Shown here: in pieces, positions 44,017-50,881 of the stretch
Layout of the letters: each line of letters opens with the position of its first letter
Numbering within the stretch: position 1 is the first letter of the stretch
Origin: Parabacteroides hominis
GTDB taxonomy: Bacteria; Bacteroidota; Bacteroidia; Bacteroidales; Tannerellaceae
Direction of reading: 5' to 3'
DNA length: 64,000 nucleotides
NCBI RefSeq assembly: GCF_014287585.1
Contig: NZ_JACOOJ010000012.1
Location: 47,246-111,245 of the forward strand
Translations under genes and position numbers: made by a program
Notes under the pieces: generated by a model
Database searches by the model: none
Told to the model about the DNA's origin: nothing
Seen by the model: only the letters and a program-made list of their open reading frames with translations

Positions 44017-44045
44017 TTTCAACTCTCAATTTTCAATTTTCAATT
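44017..44045. repeat. TTTCAACTCTCAAT-type dispersed repeat
   Basis: A short degenerate copy of the CAACTTTC family between the regulator and the second Rid gene. The gap from 43984 to 44092 also holds a weak -7-like box (TATTTTTA, 44055-44062), so the second Rid gene may have its own promoter. Confidence 0.6.
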
Positions 44046-44092
44046 AAATAACCTTATTTTTACGATCTATACCGCAAAAACACAATACATAT

Positions 44093-45238
44093 ATGAACCT
44101 GATAAGAAAAACATACGGCACGACGGAGGTGCAAATCACCTCATTCCAATCATCCAAAGGTATAACAGAATACCATATCTTCTTCCAGCAGACGGACTGC
44201 ATGGAGGATTTTCACTCTCAGTTGCAGCATATACAAGATGTTTATATGCGTTGTGCAGAAGAGTTGCCCGGCAATCCGGTCGCCATCTTCCGGCGTTATT
44301 TCCTGAGCGACGTAACCAATCAGACCGACAAACTGATGGAACGGGAACGCCTTTTTCCCTATTGCGCACTGTCTATCGTGCAGCAGGCTCCGATGAACGG
44401 GACGAAGATTGCGTTGTGGGCCTGGTTGCAGACCGGTGTACAGACACAGGTATTGCCGAGCGGGTTGTTCGAGGCGCATCACGGTGCATACGGCCAGCTT
44501 TTAGGCGCCAACCAATGCAACCGGGCGGCCAATTCGGAATACCAGACCCGCCTGATCTTCCGCGATTATATCCTGCAACTGACGGAAGCCCATTGCACTT
44601 TGGCTGCCAACTGCCTGCGTACGTGGATCTTCGTACAGAATGTAGACGTAAATTATCCGGGTGTGGTAAAAGCCCGCAAAGAGGTGTTCGCGACACAGAA
44701 CCTGACGGAAGAAACTCATTTCATCGCCAGTACGGGGATCGAGGGCCGCTATTTCGACCCGATGGTGTTCGTGACAATGGACACGTATGCCGTTTCCGGT
44801 ATTTGCCCTGAACAAATCCGCTATCTATACGCTCCCGAACACCTGAACCGCACGTATGAATATGGCGTCACGTTCGAACGGGGAACAACTGTCACCTACG
44901 GCGACCGCCGCCATATCTTTATCTCCGGTACAGCCAGTATCGACCGGTACGGGGAGATCGTACACGCCGGCGATGTCATGAAACAGGCTTCCCGGATGAT
45001 CGGGAATATCGAAGCCCTGCTGAAAGAGGCGGATGCCACTTTAGACGATATCATGCAGGCGGTGATCTATATCCGCGATACGGCGGACTATGCACGGGTG
45101 AAGCAGTATATGGACGAACATCATCCGAATCTCCCTTATATTATCGTGCGTGCTCCGGTTTGCCGGACCGGCTGGCTGGTCGAGATGGAATGTACGGCGG
45201 TGACTGCAAAAGGGGATGAACGGTTTGCGGCATTATAA
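44093..45238 (+). CDS. second large Rid superfamily protein
   Basis: This 381-residue protein is a close paralogue of the one at 41488 over its full length. It keeps FISGTASIDRYGEIVHAGD, YGVTFERGT and the CRTGWLVEMECTAV ending with Cys and Glu seven residues apart. Both copies keep the NRAANSEYQTRL and VNYPGVVKARKEV blocks of the middle lobe. It ends the operon, 109 bases after the regulator gene, and is followed by a shared-type terminator. Confidence 0.78.
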   Translation: MNLIRKTYGTTEVQITSFQSSKGITEYHIFFQQTDCMEDFHSQLQHIQDVYMRCAEELPGNPVAIFRRYFLSDVTNQTDKLMERERLFPYCALSIVQQAPMNGTKIALWAWLQTGVQTQVLPSGLFEAHHGAYGQLLGANQCNRAANSEYQTRLIFRDYILQLTEAHCTLAANCLRTWIFVQNVDVNYPGVVKARKEVFATQNLTEETHFIASTGIEGRYFDPMVFVTMDTYAVSGICPEQIRYLYAPEHLNRTYEYGVTFERGTTVTYGDRRHIFISGTASIDRYGEIVHAGDVMKQASRMIGNIEALLKEADATLDDIMQAVIYIRDTADYARVKQYMDEHHPNLPYIIVRAPVCRTGWLVEMECTAVTAKGDERFAAL

Positions 45239-45280
45239 CAAGAAATAGTTTTTCGATATTCCTATATTTGAATAATAACG

Positions 45281-45319
45281 AAGCCCCGGCAGTACGAATA
45301 CAACCGGGGCTTGTTTTTT
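45281..45319. terminator. terminator between Rid gene and DUF6383 gene
   Basis: AAGCCCCGG and CCGGGGCTT form a 9-bp stem with a run of T after it on the plus strand. It serves the convergent Rid gene and probably also the DUF6383 gene. Confidence 0.82.
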
Positions 45320-45364
45320 GTCTGCTCTCTTTCCTCACAGAAGTACGGGCAGCATTCTTATTTT

Positions 45365-45502
45365 TTACTTTAGTATTAATGTACCACTTGTTCGCCCTCG
45401 CGGGGTAATTGAACGGTCGGAAAGACCGGACACGTGGTTCATTATTTGATTATAAATTCTTTATTTCAATCTGAGTAGAGATACGGTTACCCGCATCTCT
45501 AC
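45365..45502 (-). other. conserved 3' element of DUF6383 genes, copy 2
   Basis: On the minus strand: a GTAGAG...CTCTAC hairpin (45475-45502), the 24-base block (45387-45410) and ATTAATACTAAAGTAA (45365-45380). The last two are identical to the copy downstream of the gene ending at 2286. Confidence 0.75.
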
Positions 45503-45523
45503 CTTATGATGAATATGTCGTTA

Positions 45524-48500
45524 TTATTTAACGATAGCCTTAACAGCTTCTTCGCCTTCGACAGCTACTACAACTACACCTGCAGGAGCAGCAATTGTAG
45601 CGTTGCTTGAAGTGATAACTGTGTTAGCAACTGTCTGGCCTAAGATGTTAGTGATAACAACTTTCTTGCCGGCAGCGTTAGCGATCTGAATGTTTCCGTT
45701 ACCAGCGATAACAGTTACTTCAGATGTAGCGATTACTTCATTGTCTGTAGCCAATTCGTCGTTTTCTTTGTTTTCAACGTTGAAGATCAGGGCGCCGTCG
45801 CCACCGGTCTTAGCGTTAGCGAACAAAGAAGGATCTTTTGTCAGAACAACACAACCGTTCTGGATCTTCAACCATGCTGCATTTTCAGGAGCGATATTTT
45901 CGCCGTCATAGTTGTTGGATTCGAACAGGAATGAGTTTTCTTTACCTTCAGCAGTTACGTTAGCAGCATTTTCAGGATGTACATAACGGAATGACCAAGT
46001 GTAGTTCTTGTGGTTGTCACCAGACAACAGGTTCTTGATACCTACACCATAATCAGCACGCATAGTAGAATCAGCCTTTGCCAATGCTTTGAAGTCGATC
46101 TTGTCGTTAGCCACGCTTCTGTATTCTGCCGGCAATACCCACAATGTATCAGCGATACGGATACCTTCAACAAAGCCTACGCGAGTATAACCACCAGCGA
46201 TATCTGCATAAGGTTTATCCAGACCGTTAAGAGCAACTGAATCCTGGAAGCTTACCAGATATTTAGCTCTTTCGAAGCCCGGAATAGCCGGATGAGCATG
46301 TTTACATTCCATAGGATCGTCAGTCAAAGTTCCGTCAGGTTTGATATGAGGAGCACCTTCCGTACAAGGAGTACCGGCTACACCTTCGAAATCCTTATGA
46401 TTTACAGAGATCAGGTACTGTGGTTTGATATAACCACGGCCACGACCAACCCAAGCAGTATCGATCTGGAATGCCAAGCCTGTTGCTTTATCGGCAGTCC
46501 ACATACCGGCATAGTTTACATTTTCATCCATCAAACCACCATCACGGTTGTTTTCATCCATCAGATATTCTTTACGAACATTTTCGAAGAATCTCAGGCT
46601 ATCACGGCCGTCAGTTGCGCTTTCATCCAGATTTACATTGTTGAAACGACGATACAACGGAGTGTTGTCCGGGCTGATTGCAAATGCAGATGTTCTTGTT
46701 TCTTCCAGTGGCTGAACTTTTACTGTTGCATCCAGGATATCATCCGTTACACCGGCTTTATAATCACCGATCTCAGTATCCTCTGCTTTTACGATTGCAT
46801 AGAAGCATTCACCTTCATGATGGTTGTTTTCTTTGAAGAAGAAGCTGTCAGCAGGAGCGCCGAAGTATTTAGACATTGCATATTTGTCTTCAGCGGCTTC
46901 ACCCATGAATGCGTCTTTCAACTGGATAGAATAAGAAACTCTATAAAGTTTCTTGATACCGGCTCTATTCAATTCAGCCGTAGTACCGGCATAACCAAAT
47001 GTAGCCCATTTCTTTTCAACCAGACGGAAAGCGTCCTTGCCATTCAATACGTTCAACAGAGAGTCTTTACCGTCACCCTTAGCCAGATACTTGCTGTTTT
47101 CGCCAGTTGCATACGGGTGCAGATATTTGAATGTATATTCATCTAAGAAGAACTTGGCATCCGGAATGTTCTTGTAACCTAACAATGTATCCTGATAAGC
47201 TTCAGCGATCAATGCAGCGTTACCCTTAACACCTTCGGCTTCTTTAACCTGCACGAAGATCAGAGAATCTTCACTCTGATAAAGAGCATCAGAAGCAGTC
47301 ATATATTTTGCACCTTCAGCCTGCATCAACTGAGACAGAGTTGTCTGAGTCGGATATTCACGGTTCGTTACACTTACAGGAGAATAATCTTTCACTTTAT
47401 CACCTGTGTTCTTCTTCAATACAACCCACTGGTAAGCCGGCATGTGAGCAGGAAGTTGTTCGTCTGCTTTAACAGTAACCCATTCCAAATCACCATCCTT
47501 GTGGATCGGAGAAGCCAAGTACTGGCCTTTCTGGTTCATGATGAAATACAGACCGTCAGCAATAGAAGTACGACCGTTGTAACCGGCTTCACAACCTTTG
47601 AAACCTAAATTGATATCAGTTTCTTTCTTGTCATAGATAGTTACAATACGTACTTTATTTTCGATCAAATCCTGAACGGTTACGAAGTTGTTCGTGCCTT
47701 TTCCACCAGCTGTTGTCGGAAGCACTGTTGCATCAGCATCAGCTACCCAATTAGAACCATTAGTGGCGTTTTCCGGATCATAATCCATTGCAGATTTAAC
47801 CTGGATTACCAAGCTATCTTTTGAAGGATAATAAGAGAAAGCAAACTTATACTGATCAGCAAGACCTGTTACTTTACTAATAGAGTCAGCAGCAGAAGTC
47901 GGCTTTGTTGCAGCTGTACTTGCCTGACGTTTAGCATAGCTCAGATCAGACCATTTGAATGCACGGAATCTTTCGCCACTTGCATTGACGATAGAAGTAT
48001 CGACACGCAAATAAGAACTGTCAGTAGTCAGTACGAAAACATAATCAGCAGCATCACCGCCTGTAGTTGGTTCAGCCAAGAACTTACCTGCATTCTTTCC
48101 GTTGAACGGGTTGGCTACGGTAACCTTTTCACCTTGTTCATCCGGTGTAAATGTCAAAGCTACGCCTTTATCAGCAGCCTGTAAACCTAAAATAGTATTG
48201 ATTTCAGGAGCCTGCAAACGGATCATGTCGGCTTCTACAAGAGAGAACATTGTTAAATCACTTCCTGTAGCAGCATCTGCATAAGCTTCAGCAGCAGCCA
48301 ACTTCGTAACCTGAATATTTGTGCCATCAGCAACCAAACCGATTACAGAGTCGGCTTTGAAATAAGAATACAGGGTCTTACCTGTTTGTTCTGCAACCGG
48401 AATAGATGTGTACTGGTTCAAATAAGCCCAACCTGAAACTTCACCACCTACACGGGTAGAATCAGTATCAGTATAAGTAGGCGTACTTCCTCCCAAACCT

Positions 48501-48817
48501 TCCAACAAAGTACCTGCATACTGGATATCCAGACGTTGGCCGGTAGCCTTGTTTGTGAAGTCGAAGATAGGAGCTTTACCATAACCTTCTTCAGTTACTT
48601 CAACACACCACAATGTACTTGCTAAATTTGCAGAAGTAGTAGTAGCTTCCAATCTCAAAGCGCCATTAGGAGTCATAGCTAACACCCCATCATCAGCTTT
48701 CAATTGGTACAAGCCATTACCCGTCTTCTTCAAGGATGTTACAGGATCCCCTGCATTGGCATTCATCGCACCCAACAATGCAAGTCCTGCCAAAAGAGTA
48801 GAAAACTTTTTGTTCAT
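45524..48817 (-). CDS. DUF6383 surface protein
   Basis: This 1097-residue protein starts with the signal peptide MNKKFSTLLAGLALLG and cleaves near MNANAGD. Its middle aligns with the 31097 protein (for example ENNHHEGECFYAIVKAED and FKEN-like blocks, TRTSAFAI, PLYRRFN). The end is the DUF6383 module (AGKKVVITNILGQTV, last residues KAIVK). Codon use is GCT/GGT-rich as in the other two. It is divergent from the second hemerythrin-regulator operon. Surface location and high expression are inferred; function is unknown. Confidence 0.82.
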   Translation of the reverse strand: MNKKFSTLLAGLALLGAMNANAGDPVTSLKKTGNGLYQLKADDGVLAMTPNGALRLEATTTSANLASTLWCVEVTEEGYGKAPIFDFTNKATGQRLDIQYAGTLLEGLGGSTPTYTDTDSTRVGGEVSGWAYLNQYTSIPVAEQTGKTLYSYFKADSVIGLVADGTNIQVTKLAAAEAYADAATGSDLTMFSLVEADMIRLQAPEINTILGLQAADKGVALTFTPDEQGEKVTVANPFNGKNAGKFLAEPTTGGDAADYVFVLTTDSSYLRVDTSIVNASGERFRAFKWSDLSYAKRQASTAATKPTSAADSISKVTGLADQYKFAFSYYPSKDSLVIQVKSAMDYDPENATNGSNWVADADATVLPTTAGGKGTNNFVTVQDLIENKVRIVTIYDKKETDINLGFKGCEAGYNGRTSIADGLYFIMNQKGQYLASPIHKDGDLEWVTVKADEQLPAHMPAYQWVVLKKNTGDKVKDYSPVSVTNREYPTQTTLSQLMQAEGAKYMTASDALYQSEDSLIFVQVKEAEGVKGNAALIAEAYQDTLLGYKNIPDAKFFLDEYTFKYLHPYATGENSKYLAKGDGKDSLLNVLNGKDAFRLVEKKWATFGYAGTTAELNRAGIKKLYRVSYSIQLKDAFMGEAAEDKYAMSKYFGAPADSFFFKENNHHEGECFYAIVKAEDTEIGDYKAGVTDDILDATVKVQPLEETRTSAFAISPDNTPLYRRFNNVNLDESATDGRDSLRFFENVRKEYLMDENNRDGGLMDENVNYAGMWTADKATGLAFQIDTAWVGRGRGYIKPQYLISVNHKDFEGVAGTPCTEGAPHIKPDGTLTDDPMECKHAHPAIPGFERAKYLVSFQDSVALNGLDKPYADIAGGYTRVGFVEGIRIADTLWVLPAEYRSVANDKIDFKALAKADSTMRADYGVGIKNLLSGDNHKNYTWSFRYVHPENAANVTAEGKENSFLFESNNYDGENIAPENAAWLKIQNGCVVLTKDPSLFANAKTGGDGALIFNVENKENDELATDNEVIATSEVTVIAGNGNIQIANAAGKKVVITNILGQTVANTVITSSNATIAAPAGVVVVAVEGEEAVKAIVK

Positions 48818-48865
48818 AATTCTAAATTTAATATTAATACTAATGTTTATAAAAAGTTCAGTTCT

Positions 48866-48928
48866 ATCGTACGTTTGTTAACTATTGTCTTTTGAAATCG
48901 AATACGTACGTTTTTTTTAGTCATTTTT
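48866..48928 (-). promoter_or_regulatory. two degenerate CGTACG sites near the DUF6383 start
   Basis: ATCGTACGTTT at 48866-48876 and ATACGTACGTTTTTTTTAGTCATT at 48903-48926, the latter keeping only the right arm of the 36-bp dyad. They lie 49-109 bases before the start codon. Confidence 0.5.
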
Positions 48929-49074
48929 TTAGAGGTGACGGGAAGTTCGTATTAAAAAGAGCGTTTTTCGTCCTAAGTAAGCTATCTGATTGATAAGAAA
49001 GGATATAGAAAAAGAAATTTTCTTTGAGAAAAGGATTGCAGGTTTAAAAAGTATATGTATTTTTGTAGCTGAAA

Positions 49075-49154
49075 AATGACGAATTTAAACGTACGTTTTC
49101 TTTAGTCATTTTGAATATGCCTCCTATCCTTTTTATATTCAATCACTTACAAAC
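49075..49154 (-). promoter_or_regulatory. 36-bp CGTACG dyad and conserved flank, copy 2
   Basis: AATGAC-N6-AAACGTACGTTT-N6-GTCATT at 49075-49110, identical in geometry to 34534-34569. Outer bases extend the symmetry to AAAATGAC/GTCATTTT. The flank to 49154 is conserved. Confidence 0.75.
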
Positions 49155-49187
49155 GATTTTCACCCCATTTTCGCCCTTATAATATAG

Positions 49188-49206
49188 GTACATGCGTACA
49201 TTATTA
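49188..49206. promoter_or_regulatory. GTAC-N4-GTAC element, copy 2
   Basis: GTACATGCGTAC (49188-49199), preceded by TAATATAG, is the inverse of the element at 34661-34680. The rest of 49207-49380 shows nothing definite. Confidence 0.55.
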
Positions 49207-49380
49207 ATGATTTATATTAGGCTGATAATCAACCACTTTTCAAAAACGATAAAATGACAAAATCGCCCTTTCTGCGATTTTGCCCCATTTTCGGCCCTAT
49301 TTTGGCAAAAAAACGCCAGCGGAATTCCTCCCCTGAACAAGATGAGGCCAATCCCCGAACACATCCCTCTTTTTGTTGCC

Positions 49381-49446
49381 CCAGCATGAAAATTTATTTT
49401 CCTCGGTGAGAAAATTTATTTTCACCGGCATGAAAATTTATTTTCA
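49381..49446 (+). repeat. three tandem 22-bp repeats upstream of the hemerythrin gene
   Basis: Units begin at 49381, 49403 and 49425 and share GAAAATTTATTTTC, a near-palindrome. The period matches the surE array at 11271. They lie about 90 bases upstream of the -7 box. Confidence 0.85.
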
Positions 49447-49535
49447 TGCAAATGAACATGCTGAAAAAAACGAAGAGGCCCGTAACTGGAAAGCTACGGA
49501 ATGATTACAGAAAGAGATACTTACAAAAAAAGTTG

Positions 49536-49543
49536 TATCTTTG
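49536..49543 (+). promoter_or_regulatory. -7 box for the second hemerythrin operon
   Basis: TATCTTTG, an exact TAnnTTTG match, 34 bases before the ATG at 49578. It argues against the earlier in-frame start at 49446. Confidence 0.6.
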
Positions 49544-49577
49544 GCTATTCAAACACCAAGACAAGAGAGAAAAGCCT

Positions 49578-50270
49578 ATGTATAAGAATGGTAAATATCG
49601 GGAGACCGATAAAATGAGCGATCTGATCTGCGAGAATTATCCGATGGTGCTTGTTATGAGCCGCTTCGGTATTGCACTCGGATTCGGAGAAAAGAACATC
49701 GGAGAGGTGTGCCGCCAAAACGGTGTCGATCCCTGCACGTTCCTGACCGTCGTGAACTTTCTGACGGAAGAGGTCTCCGCGCCGATGACAAACATTGACA
49801 AATGCCTGTCGATCGAGGCTTTGATCACTTATCTGCATAATGCACACGCCTATTTCCTGGACTTCCGGTTGCCCCATATCCGCCGCAAGTTGACGGAAGC
49901 GATTGCCGGCTGCCCGAAAGATGTGGCGTTCGTCATCACTAAATTCTTTGATGAATATGCGGCAGAGGTGAACAAACACATGTCGTATGAGGAAAAGACG
50001 GTATTCCCTTATGTACGGGGATTGCTGAAAGGCGTGAAAGATCCGAAATACAATATAACGATCTTCAGGAAACATCATGACCAGATCGAGATGAAGATCA
50101 TCGAGCTGAAAAACATCCTGATCAAATACTATCCGGGGCCCGGCAGCAACCTGCTGAACAGCGTATTGTTCGACATCTTCGCGACCGAACAGGATCTGGC
50201 TTCCCATAATCATGTGGAAGACTATCTTTTCGTGCCGGCGATCCTGGCTCTCGAAAAAACAATACAGTGA
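49578..50270 (+). CDS. hemerythrin-domain protein, paralogue of 42659
   Basis: This 230-residue protein (MYKNGKYRETDKMSD) aligns end to end with the one at 42659, including the ScdA-like but cysteine-free start (LGFGEKNIGEVCRQ) and the di-iron helices (LHNAHAYF, NKHMSYEEKTVFPY, KHHDQIEMKI, SHNHVEDYLF). The -7 box at 49536 supports the ATG at 49578. Its stop overlaps the regulator start. It is the first gene of the operon hemerythrin-regulator-GH3. Confidence 0.85.
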   Translation: MYKNGKYRETDKMSDLICENYPMVLVMSRFGIALGFGEKNIGEVCRQNGVDPCTFLTVVNFLTEEVSAPMTNIDKCLSIEALITYLHNAHAYFLDFRLPHIRRKLTEAIAGCPKDVAFVITKFFDEYAAEVNKHMSYEEKTVFPYVRGLLKGVKDPKYNITIFRKHHDQIEMKIIELKNILIKYYPGPGSNLLNSVLFDIFATEQDLASHNHVEDYLFVPAILALEKTIQ

Positions 50271-50878
50271 TGCCTATGAGCACCTTATTAAACATAGCGA
50301 TTGCCGAACCGTCCGCCATCATCCGGAGCGGGCTCGAAGCGGTATTGAAGCGGCTTCCCGGATTCCGCATCCAGATCATCGAAATAGCCACTGCGGAGCT
50401 TTTGCAGGAGACGCTTCGCTCGCACAAACCGGATATGCTGATTATCAACCCGTCGCTTCCCGGTTGCTACACCATGCAGCTTCTCAGGGAGGAAACCGGC
50501 TGTACGGAGACGAAATGCATAGCCCTGCTGTATGCCGTCGCCGACCATGCCCTGCTACGGCCCTACGACGACCAGATCAGCATCTACGACAGCCCGGACG
50601 AGATTCGCCACAAACTGGAACGCCTCCATACGCCGCCGGAAGCGGAGGCCGAAAACGAAGAACAGCAGACACTCAGCACACGCGAAAAGGAAATCGTGGT
50701 CTGCGTCGTCAAAGGGATGACAAACCGCGAAATAGCCGACCGCCTGTTCCTTTCCACACACACCGTTGTCACGCACCGACGCAACATCGCCCGGAAATTG
50801 CAGGTACACAGTGCCAGTGGTCTGACCGTATACGCCATTGTTAACAAATTAGTTGAACTAAACGACATCAAATTATAA
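50270..50878 (+). CDS. LuxR/NarL-type regulator with pseudo-receiver domain, paralogue of 43375
   Basis: This 202-residue protein (alternative start 50276) is very similar to the one at 43375. The LuxR helix-turn-helix is nearly identical (REKEIVVCVVKGMTNREIAD). The receiver again has Glu-Pro at the acidic pair (IAIAEPSAI) and Asn in place of the phospho-acceptor (MLIINPSLPG). Overlap with the hemerythrin stop (TGATG) suggests translational coupling. It is 3 bases from the GH3 gene. Confidence 0.87.
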   Translation: MPMSTLLNIAIAEPSAIIRSGLEAVLKRLPGFRIQIIEIATAELLQETLRSHKPDMLIINPSLPGCYTMQLLREETGCTETKCIALLYAVADHALLRPYDDQISIYDSPDEIRHKLERLHTPPEAEAENEEQQTLSTREKEIVVCVVKGMTNREIADRLFLSTHTVVTHRRNIARKLQVHSASGLTVYAIVNKLVELNDIKL

Positions 50879-50881
50879 TCC

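Noticed and set aside
49446..49577. Longer N-terminus for the second hemerythrin protein
   Set aside because: The added 44 residues are lysine-rich and lack similarity to the paralogue, and the promoter at 49536 lies inside them.
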